Part shown: positions 54,372 to 61,744 of the stretch, piece by piece
How the letters are laid out: every line of letters starts with the position of its first letter
Numbering within the stretch: position 1 is the stretch's first letter
Source: Nocardioides sp. BGMRC 2183
Lineage (GTDB): Bacteria > Actinomycetota > Actinomycetes > Propionibacteriales > Nocardioidaceae
Assembly: GCA_008123405.1 (NCBI GenBank)
Contig: VSSA01000001.1
Location: 62,001 to 126,000 of the forward strand
DNA: 64,000 nt
Reading direction: 5' to 3'
The notes under the pieces: model-generated
Told to the model about the DNA's origin: nothing
Seen by the model: only the letters and a program-made list of their open reading frames with translations
Database searches by the model: none
Translations under genes and position numbers: made by a program

Positions 54372-54921
54372 CAACGAGGAGCCGGACGTCCTCCTGCGAC
54401 CGATGGAGCCTGGGGACCTTGCTCACCTCCTGCGCTGGTTGCTGGACCCGGAGGTGGCGCGATGGTTTCCCGGGCCAGTGGGTGTGCCGCTGGGAATGGA
54501 TCACGTGGAGGCCGAGTTCGGGCCACGGCTCGATCCTGGCAGCCCGATCCGGATGAGCGTGGTCGAGGCGAATGGCCGGTCCGTCGGCTTCGTACAGGAG
54601 TACCGGGTCCGCGACCACCCGGGCGGCGGTGCCCAGCAGCCCCCGCCGGACGCCGTTGCGCTCGACTACGGGATCGGTGAGCCTGCGTGGCGCGGTCGGG
54701 GGATCGGGTCGCGGATGATCGAGGTGTGGATCGCCCAGGCTGCCCGGCGCTATCGCGACGCACCTGCCTACTTCGCAGCGGCCGACCACCGCAACCTCGC
54801 CTCGCGCCGGGTGCTGCTCAGGGCCGGCTTCGCCGAGGGCCTGTGGTTCGATCAGCCGCGACCGGACGGCACCACCGCCACCTTGGTCGGTCACCTGCGG
54901 CGCCCCGAGATGGTTGGATGA
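54361..54921 (+). CDS. GNAT acetyltransferase, aminoglycoside 6'-N-acetyltransferase-like
   Basis: 186-aa GCN5-type acetyltransferase. It begins with the VLLRPMEPGDLAHLLRWL strand-helix and WFPGPVG. The acetyl-CoA loop is in DYGIGEPAWRGRGIGSRMI (R-x-x-G-x-G form RGRGIG), and ADHRNLASRRVLLRAGFAEG is the C-terminal catalytic strand-loop. It resembles the AAC(6')/rimJ-like group; resistance activity is not implied. The start is uncertain: GTG at 54361 or 54343, both overlapping recX. The stop overlaps the PPK2 start by 4 bases. Confidence 0.85.
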   Translation: MTPDNEEPDVLLRPMEPGDLAHLLRWLLDPEVARWFPGPVGVPLGMDHVEAEFGPRLDPGSPIRMSVVEANGRSVGFVQEYRVRDHPGGGAQQPPPDAVALDYGIGEPAWRGRGIGSRMIEVWIAQAARRYRDAPAYFAAADHRNLASRRVLLRAGFAEGLWFDQPRPDGTTATLVGHLRRPEMVG

Positions 54922-55784
54922 GGCGGATGACCACGAGCAGGCCCGGCTCCGGGTTCGAGTCCGCACTCCGGTTGCCGCGGGGGCCGGTCGATCTGGCCGC
55001 GATCCCGACCGGAGGCACGCCGGCGTTCGTCGGTGGCAAGGCCGAGGGTCGGTCGACACTCCAGCACCTCGCCCCCGAGCTCGCCGACCTCCAGGAGCAG
55101 CTCTTCGCCGCCGGTCGCAGCGGACAGGCGCGCGGGTTGCTGCTCGTGCTTCAGGGGATGGACACCTCGGGCAAGGGCGGGACACTCCGGGCGACCGTGG
55201 GACTCGTCGACCCGCAGGGGGTCCGGATCACCTCGTTCGGGGCACCGACCGCGCAGGAGCGCGAGCACGACTTCCTCTGGCGTATCGAGCGGGCACTGCC
55301 CCGGCCGGGACAGATCGGTGTCTTCGACCGATCCCACTACGAGGACGTCCTGATCGCCCGGGTGCGCGGGCTGGCGTCGGCCGATGAGATCGAGCGACGT
55401 TACGGCGCCATCAACGACTGGGAGCAGCAGGTGGTGGAGCGCGGCACCCCGATTCTGAAGTGCATGCTGCACATCGGCTCCGACGAGCAGCGCGAGCGTC
55501 TGCTGGCGCGCCTCGACCGTCCTGACAAGCACTGGAAGTTCGATCCCAGCGACATCGACGATCGACTGCTGTGGCCCCAGTACCAGCAGGCCTACGAGGT
55601 CGCCCTCGAGCGGACGAACACCGAGCACGCCCCCTGGTACGTCGTCCCGGCCGACCGCAAGTGGTACCGCAACCTGGCGGTCGCTCAGCTGCTGCACCAT
55701 GCCCTTCTCGCTATGGAGCTCACCTGGCCGGCAGCCGACTTCGACGTGGAGAAGGAACGGGCCCGGCTGCTCACCGTGGGGTGA
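54918..55784 (+). CDS. ppk2: Polyphosphate kinase 2 family protein
   Basis: 288-aa PPK2-type nucleotide kinase using polyphosphate to phosphorylate nucleoside mono- or diphosphates. Walker A GMDTSGKGG (about residue 80), the lid arginines in RIERALPRPGQ, Walker B GVFDRSHYEDVL, and the C-terminal KHWKFDPSDIDDR with YVVPADRKWYRN are all in place. A single PPK2 domain of about 290 aa. ATGA overlap with the GNAT gene suggests a small operon with recA-recX-GNAT upstream. Nucleotide specificity (class I, II or III) cannot be told from the motifs seen. Confidence 0.92.
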   Translation: MRRMTTSRPGSGFESALRLPRGPVDLAAIPTGGTPAFVGGKAEGRSTLQHLAPELADLQEQLFAAGRSGQARGLLLVLQGMDTSGKGGTLRATVGLVDPQGVRITSFGAPTAQEREHDFLWRIERALPRPGQIGVFDRSHYEDVLIARVRGLASADEIERRYGAINDWEQQVVERGTPILKCMLHIGSDEQRERLLARLDRPDKHWKFDPSDIDDRLLWPQYQQAYEVALERTNTEHAPWYVVPADRKWYRNLAVAQLLHHALLAMELTWPAADFDVEKERARLLTVG

Positions 55785-55803
55785 GCAGCCAGGCCCTCCT
55801 CAT

Positions 55804-55822
55804 CTCGGCCAGGGCAGCCGAG
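55804..55822. terminator. Possible weak bidirectional terminator
   Basis: CTCGGC and GCCGAG with a 7-base loop in the 46-bp gap between the convergent ppk2 and secreted-protein genes. Short stem; could be chance. Confidence 0.35.
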
Positions 55823-55830
55823 GTGATGGC

Positions 55831-56535
55831 TCAGTACGAGTAGGTGTAGAACTTGTTGGTCTGGCTGGTCGCGAAGCCGCCACCGGCCTTGATCTTGATC
55901 TGCCAGTAGTAGCGACCGTTGCGGGGCGCCGGCAGGGCGACCTTGAAGCGGCTCTTCTTGTTGGCCTTGACGGCGCGCCAGGCCTTGTACTTCTTGCCGG
56001 ACTTCTTGAGGATCGACACCTTGCCGGTGTACTTCGGGCTCACCTTGCCCGACAGCACGACCCTGTTGCCCCCGACGTCCTTGTACGCGATCTTGCGCTG
56101 GACGGCGACGGACTTGCTCGCCGACGATCCGGTCCAGCTGTTCGACCCGCTGGCGCCCCCGGCGTAGACCGCGCGGTAGGTGGCGTTCTTGATCGCCTTG
56201 ACGTTGTCGTAGAGGTACGGTCCGGTCGAGGTGGCGACGGTGGTCCACTTCGAGGTGCCGGCCAGCTTCCGCTCGACCTTGACCCCGCCGGCGTACGGGT
56301 CGGAGACACCGGCAGTGGTGCTGACCACGTCGATGGAGAAGTACACGGTGTCGCCGGCGACAGCCGGACCGGGCTGCGACTTGTAGCTGGAGGTGTAGAC
56401 CCAGCCGTTGTTGCTGGTGCCCACGATCTTGGTGGAGCCCGTGGCCGCGGAGGCGGGTGCGGTGCTGATGGCACCCAGCGAGACGGTGGCGACGGCGGCC
56501 GCGAGGGCGGTGCCGAGGAGTCGGCGCATGCGCAT
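55831..56535 (-). CDS. Secreted hypothetical protein with Ig-like beta domains
   Basis: 234-aa exported protein of unknown function. The signal peptide (MRRLLGTALAAAVATVSLGA, then STAPASAA) is followed by a Gly/Ser/Thr-rich beta region in two halves (about 33-140 and 140-234). The second half, with VVLSGKVSPKYTGKVSILKKSG, resembles the Ig-like or bacterial-surface beta sandwiches found at the ends of actinobacterial secreted proteins. It has many Lys and Tyr and no Cys. Start could be either of two in-frame ATGs (56535, 56529). Divergent from the HipA-like gene. Confidence 0.8.
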   Translation of the reverse strand: MRMRRLLGTALAAAVATVSLGAISTAPASAATGSTKIVGTSNNGWVYTSSYKSQPGPAVAGDTVYFSIDVVSTTAGVSDPYAGGVKVERKLAGTSKWTTVATSTGPYLYDNVKAIKNATYRAVYAGGASGSNSWTGSSASKSVAVQRKIAYKDVGGNRVVLSGKVSPKYTGKVSILKKSGKKYKAWRAVKANKKSRFKVALPAPRNGRYYWQIKIKAGGGFATSQTNKFYTYSY

Positions 56536-56660
56536 GAAGTTGTCTTTCTTCCCGTGATGACCAGCGCCGCGAGTGCGGCGCGGGATGGTCGGCGCCCGAG
56601 CTCCGCCGGCGTCAACCTATCCGGTGAATCCGAACGCTCGATCGGCGGGCCGCCACACCC

Positions 56661-56666
56661 TAAAGT
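56661..56666 (+). promoter_or_regulatory. -10 element of leaderless hipA-like gene
   Basis: TAAAGT followed by 7 bases and the GTG at 56674; it decides the start of the HipA-like protein. Confidence 0.6.
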
Positions 56667-56673
56667 GTCGGCC

Positions 56674-57441
56674 GTGGTCCCCACCGTCGCCGTCACCCGC
56701 TATGTGACCCCGCTCCGCGAGGGGGGCAGCCTCCCCGGCATCGTCGAGGCCGAGGATCTCGGCACCTACGTGTGCAAGTTCCGCGGCGCTGGGCAAGGCC
56801 TGAAGGTGCTGGTCGCGGAGCTGATCGTGGCATCCCTGGCACGTCGGCTGGAGATCCCCACCCCCGACCAGGTGCTCCTCGACCTCGATCCGACGCTGGC
56901 CCGCTATGAGGCCGACGAGGAGGTCCAGGACCTGCTCAATGCGAGTGCCGGCCTCAATCTCGGCATCGACTTCCTGCCCGGGGCCTTCGGGTTCGACTCC
57001 AGCGTCGAGCCCGATGCCGCGCTGGCCGGCCGGGTGCTCTGGCTCGACGCGTTGACCGCCAACGTCGATCGCAGTTGGCGCAACCCGAACCTGCTGGTGT
57101 GGCGGGGTGTCATCTACGCCATCGACCACGGAGCCTCGCTCTACTTCCACTACTCCTGGCCGGGCGGCCCCGGCGATCCGGCACGATTCGCGCGGCAGCC
57201 CTATGACGTCAGCGAGCACGTGTTCGCGCGGTTCACCGAGAAGTGCCGCGCCCAGGACGCCGAACTGGCTGCGCTCCTGGACCGGGCGACGCTCGCCGAC
57301 GCGCTGGCCGACGTGCCGGACGAGTTCCTCGAGTCGGTCCCCGGCGCCGAGACTCCGGCAGCCCTGCGTGAGCGCTACGTCGACTTCCTCGGGGCACGCA
57401 TCGACGGCGACCGCCTCTGGCTCCCGGGCGGCGCGGCATGA
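56674..57441 (+). CDS. HipA-like kinase-fold protein
   Basis: 255-aa small member of the HipA/HipA_2-like kinase group. The N-terminal ATP-lobe is recognisable in YVTPLREGGSLPGIVEAEDL and YVCKFRGAG. The catalytic segment is VLWLDALTANVDRSWRNPN, with the Asn-x-Asp-Arg and following Asn of the HipA active loop, and the metal-binding Asp is in IYAIDHGASL. It lacks the HipA N-domain, and no HipB-type HTH partner is next to it. It is coupled by a 4-base overlap to a DUF3037 gene. HipA toxins phosphorylate tRNA-charging enzymes; the target here is unknown. Confidence 0.85.
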   Translation: MVPTVAVTRYVTPLREGGSLPGIVEAEDLGTYVCKFRGAGQGLKVLVAELIVASLARRLEIPTPDQVLLDLDPTLARYEADEEVQDLLNASAGLNLGIDFLPGAFGFDSSVEPDAALAGRVLWLDALTANVDRSWRNPNLLVWRGVIYAIDHGASLYFHYSWPGGPGDPARFARQPYDVSEHVFARFTEKCRAQDAELAALLDRATLADALADVPDEFLESVPGAETPAALRERYVDFLGARIDGDRLWLPGGAA

Positions 57442-57869
57442 CCAGTACGTCGTCCGCGCGTCAGCCGTACCAGTACGTCGTGCTGCGCTGCGTGCCACGC
57501 GTCGAGCGCGAGGAGTTCGTCAACGTCGGCGTGGTGCTGCACTGCCCGGCGGCGGACTTCCTGGGCTCGGCGTCCCGGGTCGACGACGCGCGGATCGAGG
57601 CGCTGGCGCCGGGCTTCGACGTCGACGGCCTGCGCAGCGCGCTGGCGGCGGTCGAGGCGGTCTGCCGTGGCGAGGCGCACGCGGCGTATGCGGCAGCCCT
57701 GCGCGCGACGGCGTACGGCACCCGGGAGGCGGCGGACACCCCGGGGACCCGGTTCGGGTTGCTCAAGGCACCGCGCAGCACGGTCCTGCAACCAGGGCCG
57801 GTACACGGTGGAGTGACCGCCGACCCCGCCCGTACCCTGCAACACCTCCTCGAGCGCCTGGTCGGTTAA
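57438..57869 (+). CDS. DUF3037 family protein
   Basis: 143-aa protein of the DUF3037 family, which commonly follows HipA-like genes. The N-terminal YQYVVLRCVPRVEREEFVNVGVVLHCP is the family signature; a C-terminal RSTVLQPGPVHGGVTADPARTLQHLLERL helix follows. No function is known to me. Translationally coupled to the HipA-like kinase (ATGA), so the two probably act as a pair. A strong hairpin follows. Confidence 0.88.
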   Translation: MTSTSSARQPYQYVVLRCVPRVEREEFVNVGVVLHCPAADFLGSASRVDDARIEALAPGFDVDGLRSALAAVEAVCRGEAHAAYAAALRATAYGTREAADTPGTRFGLLKAPRSTVLQPGPVHGGVTADPARTLQHLLERLVG

Positions 57870-57899
57870 CGCTGACCCGGCTCAAACGCACACGAAATG

Positions 57900-57946
57900 G
57901 GCCGAGCCGGCAGAAGTGCACACTGCGCACCTCTGCCGGCTCGGCC
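57900..57946. terminator. Strong bidirectional terminator hairpin
   Basis: GGCCGAGCCGGCAGA (57900-57914) pairs exactly with TCTGCCGGCTCGGCC (57932-57946); the 17-base loop has a further GTGC/GCAC stem. It lies between the convergent DUF3037 and sirohydrochlorin-chelatase genes. Confidence 0.8.
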
Positions 57947-57965
57947 ATGGGCTCGGCGTACCGGC

Positions 57966-58709
57966 TCAGACCGGGACGAGCTCGACCGCCCCCACGGCGT
58001 AGCGGGCCAGCACGATCCGGGCGACCTCGGGGTGCGCTCCGAGCGGCTCGGAGACCGCCACCGCACCGGCCTCCAGCGCGAGCTCCGCGGCCCTATCCAC
58101 AAGAGTGCCCGGTGCAAGGAAGAGCGAAGCGACGGCGATGTGCCGGCGTCCTTCGGCACGGAAGGCGCGCACCGCCTCGCCGGTGGCCGGGGGAGCGCTG
58201 GTCGCGTAGGCAGCCGACACCGGCAACTTGTGGTGAGTGCCCCAGACCCGGGCCAGTCGGGCGACGGCCTGGTTCGCCAACGGGTCGGAGGAGCCTGCCG
58301 CGGCCAGCACCAGGGCGTCGAGCTCGCGGACCCGGTTGTCCGAGAGCGCGGTGCGGAGCCGCTGGTCGAGCACCTCGAGGAAGCAGGACTCCAGACCGAG
58401 GACGGCAGTGGTGCGGATCTTCAGCCCGGGGTGGCGGGCGGTCGCCGTGGTGACCAGCTCGGGGATGTCGACCCGGGCGTGGAACGCCTCGACGAGCAGC
58501 AGCGGGACCACGACGATCTCGTCGTACCCGGCTCGGACCAGCTTGTCGACGACGGTCTGGAAGCCGGGCTTGGAGAGCTCGAGGAAGGCCTTCTCGATGC
58601 GCAGATCGGGGCGCTGCGCCTTCGCCTCGTCGACGAGGGCGGAGATGGTGGCAGCAGAGCGGGGGTCACGGCTGCCGTGGGCGAGGGCCACTAGGGCGGG
58701 AGCGGTCAT
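57966..58709 (-). CDS. Sirohydrochlorin chelatase (CbiX/SirB-like)
   Basis: 247-aa protein with two chelatase half-domains. The first contains the metal-binding His in LVALAHGSRDPRS, PLLLVEAFHARVDIPEL in the middle and a second repeat with VLAAAGSSDPLANQ. This pattern is that of CbiX-type ferro-/cobalto-chelatases, inserting iron into sirohydrochlorin. Iron and hence siroheme synthesis is inferred because the gene is the last of the sulfite-reductase operon, whose enzyme needs siroheme. ATG at 58707-58709 follows a GAGGAGG ribosome site. Confidence 0.87.
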   Translation of the reverse strand: MTAPALVALAHGSRDPRSAATISALVDEAKAQRPDLRIEKAFLELSKPGFQTVVDKLVRAGYDEIVVVPLLLVEAFHARVDIPELVTTATARHPGLKIRTTAVLGLESCFLEVLDQRLRTALSDNRVRELDALVLAAAGSSDPLANQAVARLARVWGTHHKLPVSAAYATSAPPATGEAVRAFRAEGRRHIAVASLFLAPGTLVDRAAELALEAGAVAVSEPLGAHPEVARIVLARYAVGAVELVPV

Positions 58710-58731
58710 CGGACGCTCCTCCTCTCGTGAT

Positions 58732-59478
58732 TCATGAGTGAATGCCGCATTCGGTTTTGTTGGTGCCGGCCCAGCGTCCGCTGCGGGGATCGTCCCCAGG
58801 GGCGACACGGCGGGTGCACGGCGCGCAACCGATCGACGGGTAACCGTCGTAGACCAGGGGGTTGACCAGGACTCCGTTGTCGGCGATGTAGCGCTCGACC
58901 TGCTCGTCGCTCCATCGCGCGATCGGGGAGACCTTGACCTTGCCCTTCTTGGCGTCCCAACCGATCACCGGCGCGATCACACGGTTGTGTGTCTCGGCGC
59001 GGCGAAGGCCGGTCGCCCATGCGTCATAGCCGGCCAGCGACGCTGCCAGCGGCTTGACCTTCCGCAGTTGGCAGCACAGGTCCGGGTTCGTCCGGAACAG
59101 GTCCTTGCCGTACTCCGCGTCCTGCTCGGCCACGGACTGCTCGGGGGTGAGCGTGATCAGGTTGACGTCCATCGTCGCCTCGACCGCGTCGCGTGTGCCG
59201 ATGGTCTCGACGAAGTGATAACCGGTGTCGAGGAAGACGACGTCGACGCCGGGCACCACCTTCGCCGCCAGGTGGGCCAACACGGCGTCACCCATCGAGG
59301 AGGTGATGCAGAACCGCTCGCCGAAGGTGGCGGCGGCCCATTCGATGATCACCTCGGCCGGGGCCAGTTCGAGCTCGGCGCCCCAGTGGGACACCAGTTC
59401 ACGCAGTTCCTCCGGCGAACGGCCGGCGGTCTCGGTGCCACGTGCGCTCCGCGCACGGGCGGTGGTCGGTGCAGTCAT
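58732..59478 (-). CDS. cysH: Adenylyl-sulfate (APS) reductase, CysH type
   Basis: Reduces adenylyl sulfate to sulfite with thiol electrons. The 248-aa protein has FGERFCITSSMGDAVLAHLA, the P-loop-like VVFLDTGYHF, and the four Fe-S cysteines in DLCCQLRKVKP and GCAPCTRRV, which identify the iron-sulfur APS reductase rather than the PAPS type. The C-terminal TECGIHS carries the catalytic cysteine. No cysD/cysN/cysC are in the window. The start (59478) overlaps the stop of the small CxxC protein (TGATG). Confidence 0.95.
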   Translation of the reverse strand: MTAPTTARARSARGTETAGRSPEELRELVSHWGAELELAPAEVIIEWAAATFGERFCITSSMGDAVLAHLAAKVVPGVDVVFLDTGYHFVETIGTRDAVEATMDVNLITLTPEQSVAEQDAEYGKDLFRTNPDLCCQLRKVKPLAASLAGYDAWATGLRRAETHNRVIAPVIGWDAKKGKVKVSPIARWSDEQVERYIADNGVLVNPLVYDGYPSIGCAPCTRRVAPGDDPRSGRWAGTNKTECGIHS

Positions 59479-59654
59479 CAGGCACCTCCCGTCACAGGTC
59501 GGTTCGGTCGGACCATGCCGAGCATGGTCACGGTGAAGGCGCGCAGGCACGCGCGGCACTCCCAGCCCTTCTCGGCCGGGAAGAGGTCGGTCTCGCCGCA
59601 GTACGGGCAGTGGTAGGGCACGGCCCGCTGGCCACTGCCGTCGGTGGCGCTCAT
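59478..59654 (-). CDS. Small CxxC/CxxC zinc-ribbon-like protein in the sulfite-reduction operon
   Basis: 58-aa protein (MSATDGSGQRAVPYHCPYCGE at the start) with two pairs of cysteines, HCPYCGE and ECRACLRAF, forming a rubredoxin- or zinc-ribbon-like site. The rest is KGWECRAC, then TVTMLGMVRPN. Conserved small proteins at this position, between sir and cysH, occur in actinobacteria; the role is unknown but electron transfer or metal delivery to CysH or Sir is an attractive guess. Spacing is 10 bp after sir, with TGATG overlap to cysH, so it is surely translated with them. Confidence 0.82.
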   Translation of the reverse strand: MSATDGSGQRAVPYHCPYCGETDLFPAEKGWECRACLRAFTVTMLGMVRPNRPVTGGA

Positions 59655-59664
59655 CGCTCGCCCC

Positions 59665-61386
59665 TCATCCGACCGGCTCCACGACCTTGTCGCCGCGAAG
59701 CAGGTCGTCGTCGGCGCGTGCCGCCCAGGCGGCGAAGGTCTCGCCGTCGGCGCGGTCGGCCAGGAAGTTGGTGACCACGTTGGTGACGTAGTCGTCCAGA
59801 CCGGCACTGGTGATCTTGTGGGCCCGCAGCTTGCGGCCGAACGCGGCGTGCAGGCCGGTGGCCCCACCGAGGTGGACCTGGAAGCCCTCGACCTGGTTGC
59901 CGTCGTCATCCAGCACGAGCTGCCCCTTGAGGCCGATGTCGGCGACCTGAGTGCGCGCACACGCGTTGGGGCAGCCGTTGACGTTGATCGAGATGGGCGT
60001 GTCGAGTCCGGGGAACCGGCGCTCGAGCTCGTCCACGAGCCGGCGGGCACGCTCCTTGGTGTCGACGATCGCCAGCTTGCAGAACTCGATGCCAGTGCAG
60101 GCCATGGTGTTGCGCCGCCACTGCGAGGGGCGCCCCGACAGTCCGATCGCGTCGAGTCGATCCAGCAGTTCGTCGACCTTCTCCGGAGCGACGCCGATCA
60201 ACACGATCTTCTGGTACGGCGTCAGGCGGGCCCCGGCGACGCCGTACTGCTCCATCAGGTCGGCGAGCCGCACCAGCAGCGTGCCGCTCACGCGGCCGGC
60301 GGTCGGGGCGATGCCGATGTAGCGCTGGCCGTCCTTCTGCTCGTGGACCCCGATGTGGTCGCGGTAGCCGACTGGAGCGACCGGCGAGTCGAGGCTCACC
60401 AGCTTGTCGCCGAGGTACTCGTTCTCCAGGACCTCCCGGAACTTCTCCACGCCCCAGTCTGCGACCAGGAACTTCAGTCGAGCACGCGAGCGCAGCCGGC
60501 GGTAGCCGTAGTCGCGGAAGATCCCGGCGACTCCGGCCCAGACGTCGGGGACCTGCTCGAGCGGGATCCACACGCCGAGCTTCTGCGCGAGCATCGGGTT
60601 GGTGGACAGTCCGCCACCGACCCACACGTCGAACCCGGGACCGTGCACGGGGTGCACACTGCCCACGAAGGAGACGTCATTGGTCTCCGGGGAGACATCC
60701 ATGCTCGGGTGACCGGTCACGGCGGTCTTGAACTTGCGGGGGAAGTTGGAGAACTCCGGATTGTTCAGGAAGCGCCGCTCGATCTCGGCGAGCGCCGGTG
60801 TGCCGTCGATGATCTCGTCGGCCGCGACGCCGGCGACCGGGGAGCCCAGGAACGGGCGAGGGGAGTCGCCGCAGGCCTCCATCGAGTGGAGACCGACTTC
60901 CTCGAGGCGCTCCCAGACGGTCGGCACGTTCTCGATCTCGATCCAGTGGTACTGGATGTTCTCGCGGTCGGTCACGTCGGCGGTGTCGCGCGCGAAGTCG
61001 ACACCGATCGAGCCGAGCGCCCGCACAGCGGCGGGGGAGAGCAGCTTTCCGTCGGAGCGGACCCGCATCATGAAGTAGCGGTCGTCCAGCTCCTCCTCGT
61101 CGAGCGACGCGGTCTTGCCGCCGTCGATGCCGGGCTTGCGCTGGGTGTAGAGGCCCATCCAGCGGAACCGGCCGCGGAGGTCTGCCGGGTCGATCGAGTC
61201 GAAGCCCCGCTTGGAGTAGGTGTAGAGGATCCGGTCCCGGACGTTGAGCGGATCATCGTCCTTCTTGGACTGCTCGTTCTTGTTGAGCGGCTCGGTGTAG
61301 CCGAGAGCCCATTGACCCTCGGCGCGGCGCGGGCGGGGGATCTCGGTGAACTGGGCCTTCTTGGCCTGGAAGCGCAGATCGGACAT
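59665..61386 (-). CDS. sir: Ferredoxin-dependent sulfite reductase
   Basis: Siroheme and [4Fe-4S] enzyme reducing sulfite to sulfide (six electrons). The 573-aa protein has the nitrite/sulfite-reductase half repeats, and the cluster cysteines are in ACTGIEFCKL and NGCPNACARTQ. The siroheme-binding region includes RQ/RP-type residues and the ferredoxin-type substrate contact DTADVTDRENIQYHWIE. It may also be read as nitrite reductase, but linkage to cysH makes sulfite the likely substrate. It is the first main gene of the operon; a leader peptide lies upstream. Confidence 0.93.
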   Translation of the reverse strand: MSDLRFQAKKAQFTEIPRPRRAEGQWALGYTEPLNKNEQSKKDDDPLNVRDRILYTYSKRGFDSIDPADLRGRFRWMGLYTQRKPGIDGGKTASLDEEELDDRYFMMRVRSDGKLLSPAAVRALGSIGVDFARDTADVTDRENIQYHWIEIENVPTVWERLEEVGLHSMEACGDSPRPFLGSPVAGVAADEIIDGTPALAEIERRFLNNPEFSNFPRKFKTAVTGHPSMDVSPETNDVSFVGSVHPVHGPGFDVWVGGGLSTNPMLAQKLGVWIPLEQVPDVWAGVAGIFRDYGYRRLRSRARLKFLVADWGVEKFREVLENEYLGDKLVSLDSPVAPVGYRDHIGVHEQKDGQRYIGIAPTAGRVSGTLLVRLADLMEQYGVAGARLTPYQKIVLIGVAPEKVDELLDRLDAIGLSGRPSQWRRNTMACTGIEFCKLAIVDTKERARRLVDELERRFPGLDTPISINVNGCPNACARTQVADIGLKGQLVLDDDGNQVEGFQVHLGGATGLHAAFGRKLRAHKITSAGLDDYVTNVVTNFLADRADGETFAAWAARADDDLLRGDKVVEPVG

Positions 61387-61467
61387 GCGGATGTTCTGGT
61401 CCTTCGCTGACTTGGAGCGCGCATCGGTGCCACGGCGCGCAGAGGTGGAAGTGGTCTGCGGTGGGGA

Positions 61468-61557
61468 TCAGCGGGGCCAACACATCATGCTGCGGGTACG
61501 CCCGAGGTCCACGTGGCGTCGTGCCACGAGGTACGCATGGGTTGCAGCGGAGACCAT
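61468..61557 (-). CDS. Leader peptide of the sir operon
   Basis: 29-aa ORF reading MVSAATHAYLVA then RRHVDLGRTRSMMCWPR. The His-Val-Asp-Leu-x-Arg then Ser and a Cys near the C-terminal end match short leader peptides annotated in front of actinobacterial sulfur-metabolism genes. It begins 7 bases after GAGACT, so it is probably leaderless, and ends 81 bases before sir. A single Cys codon followed by Trp fits cysteine-sensitive ribosome stalling as a way to control the sir operon (inference). Confidence 0.75.
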   Translation of the reverse strand: MVSAATHAYLVARRHVDLGRTRSMMCWPR

Positions 61558-61564
61558 GTCAAGA

Positions 61565-61570
61565 AGTCTC
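61565..61570 (-). promoter_or_regulatory. Possible -10 of the sir leader transcript
   Basis: Minus strand GAGACT, 7 bases before the leader ATG, with TTGTGG 18 bases upstream of it. Weak match but correct leaderless spacing. Confidence 0.45.
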
Positions 61571-61731
61571 AGCCTGCGGACGGCTTGCCCACAACGTTGA
61601 ATCTCATGGTGTGGACTGCCGTATCAAAATACGAGACATGTGAATCCCTTTCGCCGCGTGGCCGGCGGCGTCGTGCGACGGAGGTCACACCGCCACGGAT
61701 CGTCGAGAGCGGCGAGGTGCCTCGCCGCCAC

Positions 61732-61737
61732 TACGCT
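61732..61737 (+). promoter_or_regulatory. -10 element of leaderless glyA
   Basis: TACGCT followed by 7 bases and ATG at 61745. It supports this start over the longer upstream frame. Confidence 0.65.
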
Positions 61738-61744
61738 GTCTGTC

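Larger units (their letters stand above)
61387..61744. other. Intergenic region between divergent sir and glyA
   Basis: 358 bp. The sir side holds a short leader ORF (61468-61557) and its promoter, followed by 81 bases to the sir ATG. The glyA side ends in a leaderless promoter. Between them is an AT-rich patch, with CGTAT and ATACG arms around CAAA at about 61620-61633, not otherwise explained. A second small [15 protein letters not shown], at 61569-61607 on the minus strand has no ribosome site; I do not call it a gene. Confidence 0.6.

Noticed and set aside
61557-61562. TTGACA (minus strand) as a -35 for sir
   Set aside because: It overlaps the leader-peptide ATG, and no acceptable -10 follows at 16-19 bases.
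61711-61726. Riboswitch or attenuator hairpin before glyA
   Set aside because: GGCGAG/CTCGCC is only a 6-bp stem, and it lies upstream of the -10 of a leaderless promoter, so it would not be in the message.
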